Notes: a model not told the origin generated them from the letters alone. A stretch of DNA of 64,000 nucleotides from Natronolimnohabitans sp. A-GB9 (GCF_030848565.1 NZ_JAVDDV010000011.1:49702-113701); one strand, 5' to 3'; positions 1 through 8,276 are shown, counted from the stretch's first letter. Numbers and translations are program-made.

Positions 1-2053
1 TCCTAGTGGCGATCTTCTTGCCTATCCTATCAACGTTAGTTAAATCTGACTCAGAAGCGCTTTCGATATCAGCTATTGTCTGGTAGCCTTTCTCATTGAG
101 ATTCTCAATTATATTTGTTCCCACTCCATCGATTTCTAAGAGAGAATCGAGTGTGTGTTCCTCAGGTGGAGCCTCAATAACACTCTCTGTAATCGTCGAC
201 TTGCTATCCTCGCTATCCAGTTCTGAGCGAATAAGACGACGAAGTTCACCTTCGGTCCATCGGCCCTCGTGCCGGGCAGCCGCCAATTCTGATTCGAGCT
301 GTTTTATTTTTTCCTCCAATGCGTCGATGCGCTCCTCAGTACTCCGCTCTACCTCCGGTTCTGTCTCGAGATCCTCGGTTTCAAATTCGTTACTCGATTC
401 ATCGTCATTGACAAGTTCGTCCGTAATATGAGATGTATCAACCTCGCTTCGGGGGCGAACGGTCACAGCAGTTGCAGCCCCATCACTTAGATCAACGTTT
501 GTGAGTTCCCCTGAAGAAGCACCATAGACGGGAATCGGCGTTCCCATTGTAGCCCGACTCACGACATCCGCGTTAAGCCTCTTATCAAGGTAGTTTCTGC
601 ACTCCTTCTGAGCAGCACTTGGTCCATGAACAAGTGAAACATGCTTTGCGTCAACATCCTGTGCGAACTCAGAGAGGACTTGGCGGGCACAGTGTCCGCT
701 AAAGCCAGAGATTGTTTGAATCCAAGACGTGGGGATCGTTACTGTGGTATTGCCGCTGTCATCGGCCTCAAGATCCAGTTCTGTGAATGGCGTCACTGGA
801 AGAGAGACCTCTATGTGGGTTCCTGAAGCATCTTGAAGGACTCTCCCCGGCGTACCATCTGCCTGGTGACCTATTAAGAAAACACGTGCTTCATCATAAT
901 TTTCCGCAAGTGCGGTGAGGTACAGCGGTGAGGTACCCCCAGTAAGCATTCCAGATGGCGCAACGATAATCGGGGCATTGTCACCATCAAGGATCGGGGC
1001 ACGCTCAGAATTGTCTTCTGGATACCATGCGCAGTCAGGGAGGAAGGGTTCGTTGTCCTGAGCGTTCATCCGCCAGTTGTTGATTGTTTCATTGACAAAT
1101 TCTCCAATAGAGTAGGCATGATAGGCAGCAGTGGCATCTCGTGCCATCCCATCGTAGACAACCTCCAGTTTCTCTTGGACATCATCCGGTTCCTGTGGAA
1201 AACGCTCGCGGAAGATCTGCATCACTTCTTGAGCCCGTCCCACAGCAAATGTTGGTATAAGGACTGGAATACCGTTTTTTACGGCATCTAGAGTTTCTTG
1301 GTAGAGCTGATTTCGTGCCGATTTTAATGAACGGTGTTGCTGACGATCCCCATAGGTGCTCTCCAAAAAGAGCGTGTCTGCAGGAGGGGGTGTCTCCCAA
1401 TCAGGAAGATGCGCTGATCGACCTCCAAGATCACCGGAGAACACAACGCGACGGCCTCCATATTCGATTGCGAGCCAGGCACTACCGAGCAGATGGCCCG
1501 CTCCACCGAGTTCATATTCGATATCAGCGGGAGTATCGATCCGGCGGAGATCTCGAGAGAGGGCGTGGGTTCCGTAGCGATGTGGTTTAAATCGCTCAAG
1601 AACGTCGTGGACGTCATCTCTAGTGAATTGCTGCTCACGGCCCTGTTGGCGAGTCTCCTCTTCATGGATGTTAATTGAATCGTGGAGGAGAGTGTGGCAA
1701 AGCGCAGTTGTTGGTCGAGTTGTAATAAGGGGTGCATCAGATGCGAGGAGATTACGATGCTCCAGTACTGGAAGGCCACCTGAGTGATCGATATGGGCGT
1801 GCGTGAGGAATACAGCGTCAATCTGCCCTTCGTCAATCTCCCTCAGTTTCGGGAACTGGCCACCAGAACCCTGATTAAGCCCACAGTCGACGAGGATGTC
1901 CAACTCCGGCGTTTGAACATGATAACAAGATCGACCTACCTCTCTGGCACCACCCAATGGAGTAACCACAAGGGGTTGGTCAACTGGAGCACTATCATCG
2001 GAAGATCTGCTTCCCTCTTCTTCTGGCTGATTTGGCCTCGATTGCTGACTCAT
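1..2053 (-). CDS. Beta-CASP metallo-beta-lactamase RNase with C-terminal helix-hairpin-helix (partial, 3' end off window)
   Basis: The frame is open from the ATG at 2053 to the window edge (at least 684 codons). Seen in the translation: the zinc motif HAHIDHSG at residues 85-92, SGDLGG further on, the beta-CASP segment PTFAVGRAQE, and the late motif SGFSGHC, in the order expected for a beta-CASP RNA-processing enzyme of the archaeal aCPSF2/RNase J kind. After the catalytic core comes an acidic linker, a likely coiled coil (ERIDALEEKIKQLESEL) and a segment around IDGVGTNIIENL that reads as a helix-hairpin-helix nucleic-acid-binding domain and runs off the edge. The start codon overlaps the stop of the upstream gene by four bases (ATGA), so the two are probably translated together. 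The chromosomal enzymes I know of this family lack this tail, so I infer a plasmid-specific variant. Confidence 0.85.
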   Translation of the reverse strand, partial: MSQQSRPNQPEEEGSRSSDDSAPVDQPLVVTPLGGAREVGRSCYHVQTPELDILVDCGLNQGSGGQFPKLREIDEGQIDAVFLTHAHIDHSGGLPVLEHRNLLASDAPLITTRPTTALCHTLLHDSINIHEEETRQQGREQQFTRDDVHDVLERFKPHRYGTHALSRDLRRIDTPADIEYELGGAGHLLGSAWLAIEYGGRRVVFSGDLGGRSAHLPDWETPPPADTLFLESTYGDRQQHRSLKSARNQLYQETLDAVKNGIPVLIPTFAVGRAQEVMQIFRERFPQEPDDVQEKLEVVYDGMARDATAAYHAYSIGEFVNETINNWRMNAQDNEPFLPDCAWYPEDNSERAPILDGDNAPIIVAPSGMLTGGTSPLYLTALAENYDEARVFLIGHQADGTPGRVLQDASGTHIEVSLPVTPFTELDLEADDSGNTTVTIPTSWIQTISGFSGHCARQVLSEFAQDVDAKHVSLVHGPSAAQKECRNYLDKRLNADVVSRATMGTPIPVYGASSGELTNVDLSDGAATAVTVRPRSEVDTSHITDELVNDDESSNEFETEDLETEPEVERSTEERIDALEEKIKQLESELAAARHEGRWTEGELRRLIRSELDSEDSKSTITESVIEAPPEEHTLDSLLEIDGVGTNIIENLNEKGYQTIADIESASESDLTNVDRIGKKIATR

Positions 2054-2934
2054 CGGCTCAGGACTTGTTCGGCGTAGAATCGTTCGACGGTTCGAGTCTG
2101 CCCGACGAAAGTGAGTTCACGAATGAGATCGGTCTCAGCGAGTCCAGGTAAGAACCGATAGTACTCATCAAGCACGGCTTCAAGAGGACGGCTTCCATCA
2201 CCAGGGCGACGGAGACGTTTTACCTGCCAAATTGCTGGTGTTGTATCGACTGAGCCGGCTTTTTCAGCTTCGTGCTCAGTAAAGTACCGAGCACGTCCCG
2301 CCCGACGGGTAGTCCCCCTTCCAAGGCGTGACGGTTTAGCGATCACTTCATCGAGACGGATAAGCTCGAGCGGTGTTCGAGTCTCGCCAGGAAGTGCCTC
2401 ATCAAGGTCTTCACGAACGTTGTGGGCACTGAGCGAATTATCCTTTTGGAAATATGCAATCGTCATCTCGGCGTTTTCCTCATACAGTGCAGGTTTCACA
2501 GCGTGTGCACCATCGTCGAACGTAAGATACTGAGAAGGAACTTCGGCAATACAGATCCCAGTGAGATAAAGTCGCTGGGGATCGGTAGCAGTATCTTCTT
2601 CGAGATGGTTAGCAATTTCCTCCAAGCCGTCAACGAATTCAGCGGTACTCACAGGGTGTGCGTTTTTCGGTGGTCGTTCTGCAGGATTGTCAAAGTGGAC
2701 CGTCGTCTCCGGGATATAGGGTGCTTCAGCAGGGACGCGAACCTCTACGGGGTAGTCTGGTGGGCGATAATCACGGTAGGCATGATCCTCACGGCTGGTA
2801 CGATCAAGTTGTATCTTTGCACTGACCGGGAAGACGGTTGGAGGGAGTGACTCGATGATTTCAATAGGGTCGAGGACCCGAAGAATCGCAGCAGCAGCGC
2901 GTTCTGTGTCATCGCTTATGTCTTGCATTCCCAT
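2050..2934 (-). CDS. Hypothetical protein co-encoded with the beta-CASP RNase
   Basis: This 294-residue acidic protein has no signal peptide or membrane segment, and I do not recognise its family. Visible features are an N-terminal helix (DDTERAAAAILRVLDP), a proline-rich stretch between about residues 68 and 100, and a basic patch (GRGTTRRAGRARYF) near residue 215. Its stop codon overlaps the start of the beta-CASP gene by four bases, which indicates one transcript and coupled translation. A role as partner or regulator of that RNase is inferred only from this coupling. A second ATG two codons in is an equally possible start. Confidence 0.7.
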   Translation of the reverse strand: MGMQDISDDTERAAAAILRVLDPIEIIESLPPTVFPVSAKIQLDRTSREDHAYRDYRPPDYPVEVRVPAEAPYIPETTVHFDNPAERPPKNAHPVSTAEFVDGLEEIANHLEEDTATDPQRLYLTGICIAEVPSQYLTFDDGAHAVKPALYEENAEMTIAYFQKDNSLSAHNVREDLDEALPGETRTPLELIRLDEVIAKPSRLGRGTTRRAGRARYFTEHEAEKAGSVDTTPAIWQVKRLRRPGDGSRPLEAVLDEYYRFLPGLAETDLIRELTFVGQTRTVERFYAEQVLSR

Positions 2935-3242
2935 ATGTGTCTTGGATAGGATATCTAATCAGTCACTTATTATTCTTTCTACGGGAAAGGATTTGTTAGA
3001 TGACGGCTGCAAGCATCTGCGGCGTGTCGACCTCGAGATCCGGACGGGACTTGTCCCTGCGCCGGATGGTACGTTCAGCCGCTGACTGTCGAGTGATCTC
3101 ATCACTCGAGACGGTTTGTATCCCCCGAAAGGGTGCGGGGGCTCGAACAGAGCTCACCGCAGCAACCAATGAGACAAAGAGAGACAGCAATCGCGTCGAT
3201 AGCCACTGAAACAACTCAGCTCCTGAATCGAGGGATCGACAG
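2935..3242. other. Intergenic stretch, no convincing gene
   Basis: These 308 bases separate the leftward RNase pair from the rightward mini-gene pair. Overlapping ORFs of about 70 codons exist on both strands, but neither has a recognisable domain or clear codon bias. The minus-strand one begins with a hydrophobic run that could be a chance signal-like sequence. It presumably holds the promoter of the leftward operon. Nothing else is visible. Confidence 0.4.
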
Positions 3243-3407
3243 ATGACTGACCGCGATGAGTGCCGAATGCCGACGTGTTCGGAACCTGCTCGCGATCGGA
3301 CAGGGTATTCTGGTCGGTTCTGTTCGGACAGCTGTGAGGTCCGCTACGAGCATCTCCAAGCGGACGCTCGAGATGCTGCAGTGGACGAAGCCGAGGATCG
3401 GTACTGA
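3243..3407 (+). CDS. Small Cys-rich (zinc-finger-like) protein, 54 residues
   Basis: The 54-codon ORF starts ATG ACT GAC CGC and encodes two cysteine pairs: one in ECRMPTC (four residues between), the other in FCSDSC (three between), followed by an acidic helix. This is the pattern of the very small zinc-binding proteins common in haloarchaea. Its TGA stop overlaps the ATG of the next ORF by one base (TGATG), a strong sign of coupled translation and of both ORFs being real. Function unknown; binding of zinc and of a nucleic acid or protein partner is inference. Confidence 0.6.
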   Translation: MTDRDECRMPTCSEPARDRTGYSGRFCSDSCEVRYEHLQADARDAAVDEAEDRY

Positions 3408-3607
3408 TGTTCGAGCAAATCGATCACCGTGGCAAGCGCTTCACGATCAGTGACGAGAACAGCGTTGACGACGTCGCTCGTGAACGGTGTCGGCGAGCCG
3501 AACTGCTCGAACGACAGGCTCAAGGAGAGAACCGTGAACTCGAGCGTGCGAAAGCAGTTGCTGGATCAGACAGTACCGTTTCTGATAGTGGAGTATTTGA
3601 CCGATGA
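3407..3607 (+). CDS. Small hypothetical protein coupled to the Cys-rich mini-gene
   Basis: This 66-residue protein is dominated by a charged helix (residues 20-48, DDVARERCRRAELLERQ and on). It has no membrane segment and no family I recognise. Its ATG sits on the stop codon of the preceding 54-codon gene, so the two probably form a bicistronic unit. They lie directly before the first origin-type repeat (3631), so they may belong to the maintenance module. A regulatory or replication-accessory role is only a guess. Confidence 0.5.
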   Translation: MFEQIDHRGKRFTISDENSVDDVARERCRRAELLERQAQGENRELERAKAVAGSDSTVSDSGVFDR

Positions 3608-3671
3608 AACGGAAGGTTCTGGAATGAGGGACCCCACCATGTCCGCATAATTGTGTAAAGCTCCTTGAGGA

Positions 3672-3696
3672 CAAGCCCCGAGGCTTCACCTTGGGG
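3672..3696. repeat. GC-rich hairpin matching one after cdc6
   Basis: CCCCGAGG at 3676-3683 can pair with CCTTGGGG at 3689-3696, with one G:U-type mismatch. The 13-mer CAAGCCCCGAGGC at 3672-3684 reappears as its exact reverse complement at 6952-6964, so the origin-cdc6 block is bracketed by inverted copies. It could be a terminator for the mini-genes or the end of an old mobile element. Confidence 0.4.
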
Positions 3697-3861
3697 TCAA
3701 GTGGTTCGAGGGAGCAACGCTCTCTCGTCATCAAGCGAAATCGACGATTTCGCAGACATCACGAATCGCCGATTCGATTAGTCACAAAAAGCCGGAGGTC
3801 GTCTGAACGACCCCGAAGCACTCGCCTTGTTCATCTGTAGAGTAGGGAGTAGAAGTCCCTG

Positions 3862-3895
3862 TGATGAGTAGCTCCCCCTGATGAGTAGCTCCCCC
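3862..3895. repeat. Perfect 17-bp tandem duplication in the origin region
   Basis: The unit TGATGAGTAGCTCCCCC occurs twice with no spacer (3862-3878 and 3879-3895). The second unit runs straight into the forward origin box at 3896, so the duplication lies against a presumed Orc-binding site. Confidence 0.7.
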
Positions 3896-4265
3896 ACCCC
3901 ACCGTGTCCGCATAATACCTCCGAAGAAAGCAATAGTAAGAGAACAACACAAGAGGGACCCCCCACCGCGTCCGCATAATCTAGCCGCAAGAGTGTCAGA
4001 CGCTCCGCACTGCAGCGATTTTCATTATATCATATTGTTATATTAATTGGATTTTCGCTAGTGCGGATTTGGTTGTGCCAGATTTAACTTAGTTCTTTCC
4101 CTTTCCTAGAGCCTTCGCTGGTTCTACGTGAAGCAGTGGTTCTTTCTCACAGGATTATGCGGACACGGTGGGGTGTGGGGGTATACAAAGAATCGAGTAT
4201 GCGGACACACTGGACACACCGGACACGGGGGTTTATGATCACTCATTACATTGGTCCCACATGTA

Positions 4266-5531
4266 ATGTCCGGCGACGGAGCGAATTCATCTGATACGGG
4301 CCTCAACAGCAATCCATACGGCAGTACAGTCGAAATATTTTCTGATGAGTCTGTCTTGAAAGAGGACTGGCAACCTGAGAAACTCCCAGAGAGGGAAAAA
4401 GAACTCGATGAAATCCGGAATGCGCTCGCCCCTGCAACACGCGGTGTTAACGCTCACAATCTATTTCTCTATGGTAAAACAGGTCAAGGTAAGACAGTCG
4501 CCATTGATCACGAACTTGATCTCCTGAACGAGTATGCGAACTCTCAGGACGACTTGGAATTAAGCGTCATCAAAACCAGCGCGAACAATCAATCAACATC
4601 CTATCAGCTCGCTGCACACCTCATAAAGGAAATTCGCGACGGGTCTAAGAAGCCGAGCGGCATTGATCAACAGAGTATGTTTGATCTGCTCTATGATGAA
4701 TTACGCGACCTCAATGAAACAATCATCATTGTCATTGATGAGATCGACTCGATTGGCAGCAATGATGATCTTTTATACGAACTTCCAAGGGCCAGGAAGA
4801 ACGGCCATCTTGAGGATCAATGGATTTCTGTTATTGGGATCAGCAATGATCTAGAATTCCGTGACAATCTTTCTCCAAAAGTCAAAGATTCACTGTACGA
4901 TAGCGAGATCGAGTTCGCACCATACAACGCTAATCAACTCACGAGTATTTTAGAACGCCGAGCCGAACGTGCATTTATCGACGGTGTTCTTGATGGCGAT
5001 GTTATCCCACTCTGCTCAGCATTTGCTGCCCAAGACGAAGGCAGTGCCCGGCAAGCAATCCGATTGCTGTACAAAGCAGGAGAACTCGCCCTAAACAACG
5101 ATGATGAGGTGATCAACGAATCACATGTTCGCGAAGCACGTGAAATCTTAGAACGAAAGCGAATCGAAGAAGGAATGCGGAGCCTGACGACACAAGACCA
5201 GCTCGCGTTGCTTTCTGTTGTGGCCCTCGAGATTGAGGAAGAAACACCGGCACGGACACGACAAGTCTATCAGAAATACAAGGATATAGCTACCATTCTC
5301 GATTCAAACCAGCTTGTCGAACGACGAGTTCGCGATCACTTGCAATCTCTCGGGATGCAGGGATTCCTTATTGCGGAAACACGGAACCGAGGCATTCAGG
5401 GTGGATCACACTATCGCTTTGAGGTGAAAACGGATCTAGAGGCAACATTAGATATTCTTGGAGAGGACAATCGGATCGATGGAGTTGTTGATGATCTAGT
5501 GGATATCGCAACTGCGAAGCAACTCCTCTAA
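4266..5531 (+). CDS. cdc6: Orc1/Cdc6 replication initiator
   Basis: AAA+ origin-recognition protein of 421 residues that would bind the repeats just upstream and load the replicative helicase. Walker A is GKTGQGKT at about residues 70-77 and Walker B is IIIVIDEID at about 153-160. The C-terminal part (from about residue 310) reads as the winged-helix DNA-binding domain. The length is normal for haloarchaeal plasmid Orc proteins. I chose the ATG at 4266; an in-frame TTG 15 bases upstream is less likely. The origin-cdc6 pair is the usual minimal replicon of haloarchaeal megaplasmids. An ISH3-family element is inserted exactly at the stop codon, and the 5-bp target duplication leaves the TAA intact, so the protein is not truncated. 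Confidence 0.93.
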   Translation: MSGDGANSSDTGLNSNPYGSTVEIFSDESVLKEDWQPEKLPEREKELDEIRNALAPATRGVNAHNLFLYGKTGQGKTVAIDHELDLLNEYANSQDDLELSVIKTSANNQSTSYQLAAHLIKEIRDGSKKPSGIDQQSMFDLLYDELRDLNETIIIVIDEIDSIGSNDDLLYELPRARKNGHLEDQWISVIGISNDLEFRDNLSPKVKDSLYDSEIEFAPYNANQLTSILERRAERAFIDGVLDGDVIPLCSAFAAQDEGSARQAIRLLYKAGELALNNDDEVINESHVREAREILERKRIEEGMRSLTTQDQLALLSVVALEIEEETPARTRQVYQKYKDIATILDSNQLVERRVRDHLQSLGMQGFLIAETRNRGIQGGSHYRFEVKTDLEATLDILGEDNRIDGVVDDLVDIATAKQLL

Positions 5532-5534
5532 TCT

Positions 5535-6926
5535 CAGTACTTCACAAAGCCGGTTAGTTAGAACGTCTGCTTGCTGAAGATGTGTCCAAACACCAGCAGC
5601 AAGCAGACAGTGAAATACACGAAGACCAGTTCCTTAACTTCCTCGTCAACCGACTCGACGAGGAAGTTTCTCTGAACCTCGCCAATAACGCTGAAATCGA
5701 CCCAGAGGACATCTACGAGGTCCTCGTCGGCGCAACCGCCGACGAGGACCTCGATCTCAACGCTATGCAACTCCAGTGAAAACTCACCATCTGCAAACAC
5801 GATCCTCTATCACCTGCGGACGAAGTTCGAGCCGAAACGGCTCGAACGAGTCGCTAACACACTCCTTCGGCAGGATGTCGTCGAACTGCTCCCCGAGCAG
5901 GTGGAGGTCTGTGCAGACCTCCACCTGCGACCCTACTACGGTGACGAAGACGACACAGACGGCCTCTACCACTCGGAAGCAAAGCGAGGAACCACTTCGT
6001 TCCACGCCTACGCCACGCTCTACGCACGCGTGCGGAACAAACGCTACACGCTGGCGGTGCGCCGTCTCGAAGACGGCGACACCGCCAGCAGTGTCCTCGC
6101 TGAGTTCCTCGGTGTGCTTGACGGCCTTGACACCGAGGTCAAGGCCGTCTACCTTGATCGTGGATTCTACGACAGCAAGTGTCTCACGCTGCTTCAGGCG
6201 CACAACTACGCTTACGTCGTCCCGGTCATCCGGTGGGGTGAGGCGATTCAGCAGGAACTCTCGGAAGGGTGGAGTCGCGTCATCCAACACGACTTGACAG
6301 GGAAACTCGACGGTCACAGTTGGACCGTCGAGTTTCCCGTCTACATCGACTGTACGTACCTGAATGGACGGTACGACGAACACGGGGTGGCACGTCACGG
6401 CTACGCCGCTGACGCGCCGTTCATTGAGACTCCACGCGACGCTCGATACCACTACTCGAAACGCTTCGGTATCGAGTCGAGCTATCGCTTGTCCGAGCAA
6501 GCGATAGCGACGACAACGACGCGAGACGCGACGGTCAGACTGCTGTACGTCGTAGTGAGTCTGCTGCTACAGAACGTTTGGCGGTATCTGCACTACGAAT
6601 ACGTGGCGACGCCCCGCCGAGGCGGGCGTCGCCTCTGGTGGTGGCCATACAAGGAGTTCGTCAACATGGTTCGCCGGGCTGCGTGGACGGCCCTCGCGGT
6701 GCGTCGGGCCGTCCCCGCAAACCGGCCACCTGACGACCGATTCCACCGACAGTCACTGAACGGGATCGCCGCCTTGTGAGTGGCTACGCTGTCGCGTCGG
6801 CGGCTGACCGCCGCCGACAGCGACAGCTCCGTCTTCGATTAGTGTTGTTCAACCGCTATCGACGACTCATCACGACAGAACAGGTGACTCAGGTCAGGCT
6901 AACTGGTGATGCTTTGTGAGGTACTG
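5535..6926 (+). mobile_element. ISH3-family insertion sequence, complete ends
   Basis: The 1,392-bp element has near-perfect terminal inverted repeats beginning CAGTAC(T/C)TCACAAAGC (5535-5550 and 6911-6926) and is flanked by the 5-bp direct duplication AATCT (5530-5534 and 6927-6931). Length, end sequence, duplication size and encoded transposase all fit the haloarchaeal ISH3 group. Intact ends point to recent insertion, but the transposase frame is broken, so the copy is probably not autonomous. The target was the cdc6 stop codon. Confidence 0.88.
5582..6779 (+). pseudogene. ISH3-family transposase, frameshifted
   Basis: The N-terminal part (MSKHQQQADSEIHEDQ onward) is read in one frame up to GATAD near 5743. 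The rest continues in another frame as TSISTLCNSSENS, then LLPEQVEVCADLHLRPYY and a long DDE domain ending at 6779. The catalytic region includes YLDRGFYDS and, near the end, a YHYSKRFGIESSYR segment, both typical of the IS4-superfamily ISH3 transposase. A single extra base within about 5744-5747 explains the break, because the expected sequence reads GATADGTS. Programmed frameshifting cannot be excluded, but members I know have one continuous ORF, so I call this a disabled copy. Confidence 0.8.
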
Positions 6927-6951
6927 AATCTATAGAGAAAGCAGACCAGGT

Positions 6952-6974
6952 GCCTCGGGGCTTGACCCCGAGGC
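6952..6974. terminator. Perfect GC-rich hairpin downstream of cdc6/ISH3
   Basis: GCCTCGGGG (6952-6960), a 5-base loop and CCCCGAGGC (6966-6974) form a perfect 9-bp stem. Before the IS insertion this lay about 20 bases after the cdc6 stop codon, so a role in ending the cdc6 transcript is plausible. The same 13-mer occurs inverted at 3672. Confidence 0.45.
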
Positions 6975-7035
6975 GATTTACCTACTTACAGTCCTATACG
7001 ACCATAGCGCCGAGTCTAATAACATCTAAACGTCA

Positions 7036-7596
7036 TTACTCGAGTAGACCGAGATCTTCGAGACGCTTGACGATCACGTCGACGGCCTGCCTGGCGTCAT
7101 CTACCTTCTTCCCTCCAGTGACAACCAGCTTCCCGGAGCCAAAGAGGAGGGCAACGACCTCTGGAGCGTCAAGTCGATAGACAAGCCCAGGGAACTGCTC
7201 TGGTTCGTACTCGATGTTTTCGAGGCCGAGCCCAATTGCGATCGCGTTCAGGTTGAGGTTGCGGCCAAGATCGGCACTGCTGACGATGTTCTGGACGATA
7301 ATCTCTGGCTCCTCCTCAACTTGGATATGGAGGTCACGGAGTTCATCGAAGACGATCTCCAGACTTTCGTGAACATCATCAGTGCTTTTTGCGCCAGTAC
7401 AGACGATTTTTCCCGACCGGAAGATCAGTGCAGCAGACTTGGGGTTCTGGGTACGGTAGACGAGTCCAGGGAACTGTTCGGGATCGTAATCAGCCCCCTC
7501 GAGGTCCATCGCGACACTCTGGAGGTCGAGTTCCTGTCCGATGCCAGTCGACGCGACGACGTTTTCGATATTGATGGAGTCCTTTGGGTCCGTCAT
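7036..7596 (-). CDS. tbp: TATA-box-binding protein paralogue
   Basis: General transcription factor of 186 residues that binds the TATA element and recruits TFB and RNA polymerase. The two direct repeats that form the TBP saddle are clear: PEQFPGLVYR and SGKIVCTGAK in the first half, PEQFPGLVYR and SGKLVVTGGK in the second. The length is full. Haloarchaea often carry several TBP genes, some on plasmids, and combine them with different TFB proteins; no TFB gene is in this window. Its own promoter has a strong TATA element about 22 bases before the ATG, so the transcript is nearly leaderless. Monocistronic, convergent with the origin/cdc6 block. Confidence 0.95.
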   Translation of the reverse strand: MTDPKDSINIENVVASTGIGQELDLQSVAMDLEGADYDPEQFPGLVYRTQNPKSAALIFRSGKIVCTGAKSTDDVHESLEIVFDELRDLHIQVEEEPEIIVQNIVSSADLGRNLNLNAIAIGLGLENIEYEPEQFPGLVYRLDAPEVVALLFGSGKLVVTGGKKVDDARQAVDVIVKRLEDLGLLE

Positions 7597-7613
7597 AAGT
7601 TGGTAAAAAGACG

Positions 7614-7621
7614 TATTTATA
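7614..7621 (-). promoter_or_regulatory. TATA box of the tbp gene
   Basis: TATAAATA on the minus strand, centred about 22 bases before the tbp ATG and followed upstream by an AT-rich stretch. The spacing suits a leaderless or nearly leaderless haloarchaeal transcript. Confidence 0.6.
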
Positions 7622-7930
7622 ACTTATAAATTCCCGTACTACTACCATGGACGCACGGTTCAACTTCCTATGCTACAGAAGACGACGAAGCGGGGGTATT
7701 CGGTTAACATCTTGAGGATGCAACTGCCAGAGGATTAGTCGAAGATGACGAACCAAGCGACAGCTACCAGCCTGATATGTTGATTGAACGGGCCAGTGAA
7801 ACCTATTCTTGAGGCCGAGGACAATTTAAATGTGCATCCGTAAGATTCTAAATTCATTCGAGTGGTAGTGTCGATGAACATAAGCGACACGGTCTCCGTA
7901 TTTTGACGACGTCGATTGTTAGAACCTCTG

Positions 7931-8258
7931 TCTAAGAATCTTAGATATGATTCTTATATTCGTGTCTTAGACAACCTTCTAAGATGGTTGCTTGGATATA
8001 TTTCTATTCACTTCCTCTAAACTGATGTAGTTTCTACGACAGTCGCAGATTGTTAACTTAGGTGTGGGTCTCAGATGCCAATCTTAGATGCCTCCGAGAT
8101 GGGTCCTCTTGGCTACTGTTACGTTCCTATTCCATACAATCGCTGCAATCCATGTGGTCGTTTTAAACTCTTGACTTGGCTAAGAATCTTAGATCAGATT
8201 CTAAGATATCTCACTTAGATATCTTTCTTGGATGCCTTCCGTAGTTTCTTATCTTAGT
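7931..8258. repeat. TCTTAGA/TCTAAGA box cluster, candidate centromere and operator of parA
   Basis: Between tbp and parA the heptamer TCTTAGA or its complement TCTAAGA recurs at 7931-7945 (perfect 7-1-7 palindrome), 7965, 7978, 8082, 8180-8193 (same palindrome, one mismatch), 8200, 8214 (six of seven bases) and 8252 (six of seven). The last copies lie just before the parA start. Clustered palindromic boxes ahead of a parA gene are the normal form of a plasmid partition site that also serves as operator for a DNA-binding partner. The rest of 7597-8276 shows no gene. Confidence 0.65.
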
Positions 8259-8276
8259 AACTCACAAGAGACATTC

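Larger units (their letters stand above)
3608..4265. other. Candidate replication origin upstream of cdc6
   Basis: Related 21-bp boxes ending in TGTCCGCATAAT occur in forward orientation at 3631-3651, 3896-3916 and 3960-3980 (the last reads CGTCCGCATAAT). An exact reverse complement of the 3896 copy lies at 4154-4174, and a shorter reverse copy (TATGCGGACAC) at 4198-4208. The span between the facing boxes contains a strongly AT-rich tract (about 4018-4060), a plausible unwinding element. Haloarchaeal origins typically sit next to an orc1/cdc6 gene and carry inverted origin-recognition boxes around an AT-rich core, which is the arrangement seen here. Origin activity itself is inferred. Confidence 0.75.

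Noticed and set aside
1324..1836. 170-codon ORF inside the beta-CASP gene
   Set aside because: Same strand but a different frame; the true frame contains all catalytic motifs and is open to the window edge.
2996..3214. 72-codon ORF with a hydrophobic start
   Set aside because: Signal-like start only, no conserved pattern, and an equally long ORF lies opposite.
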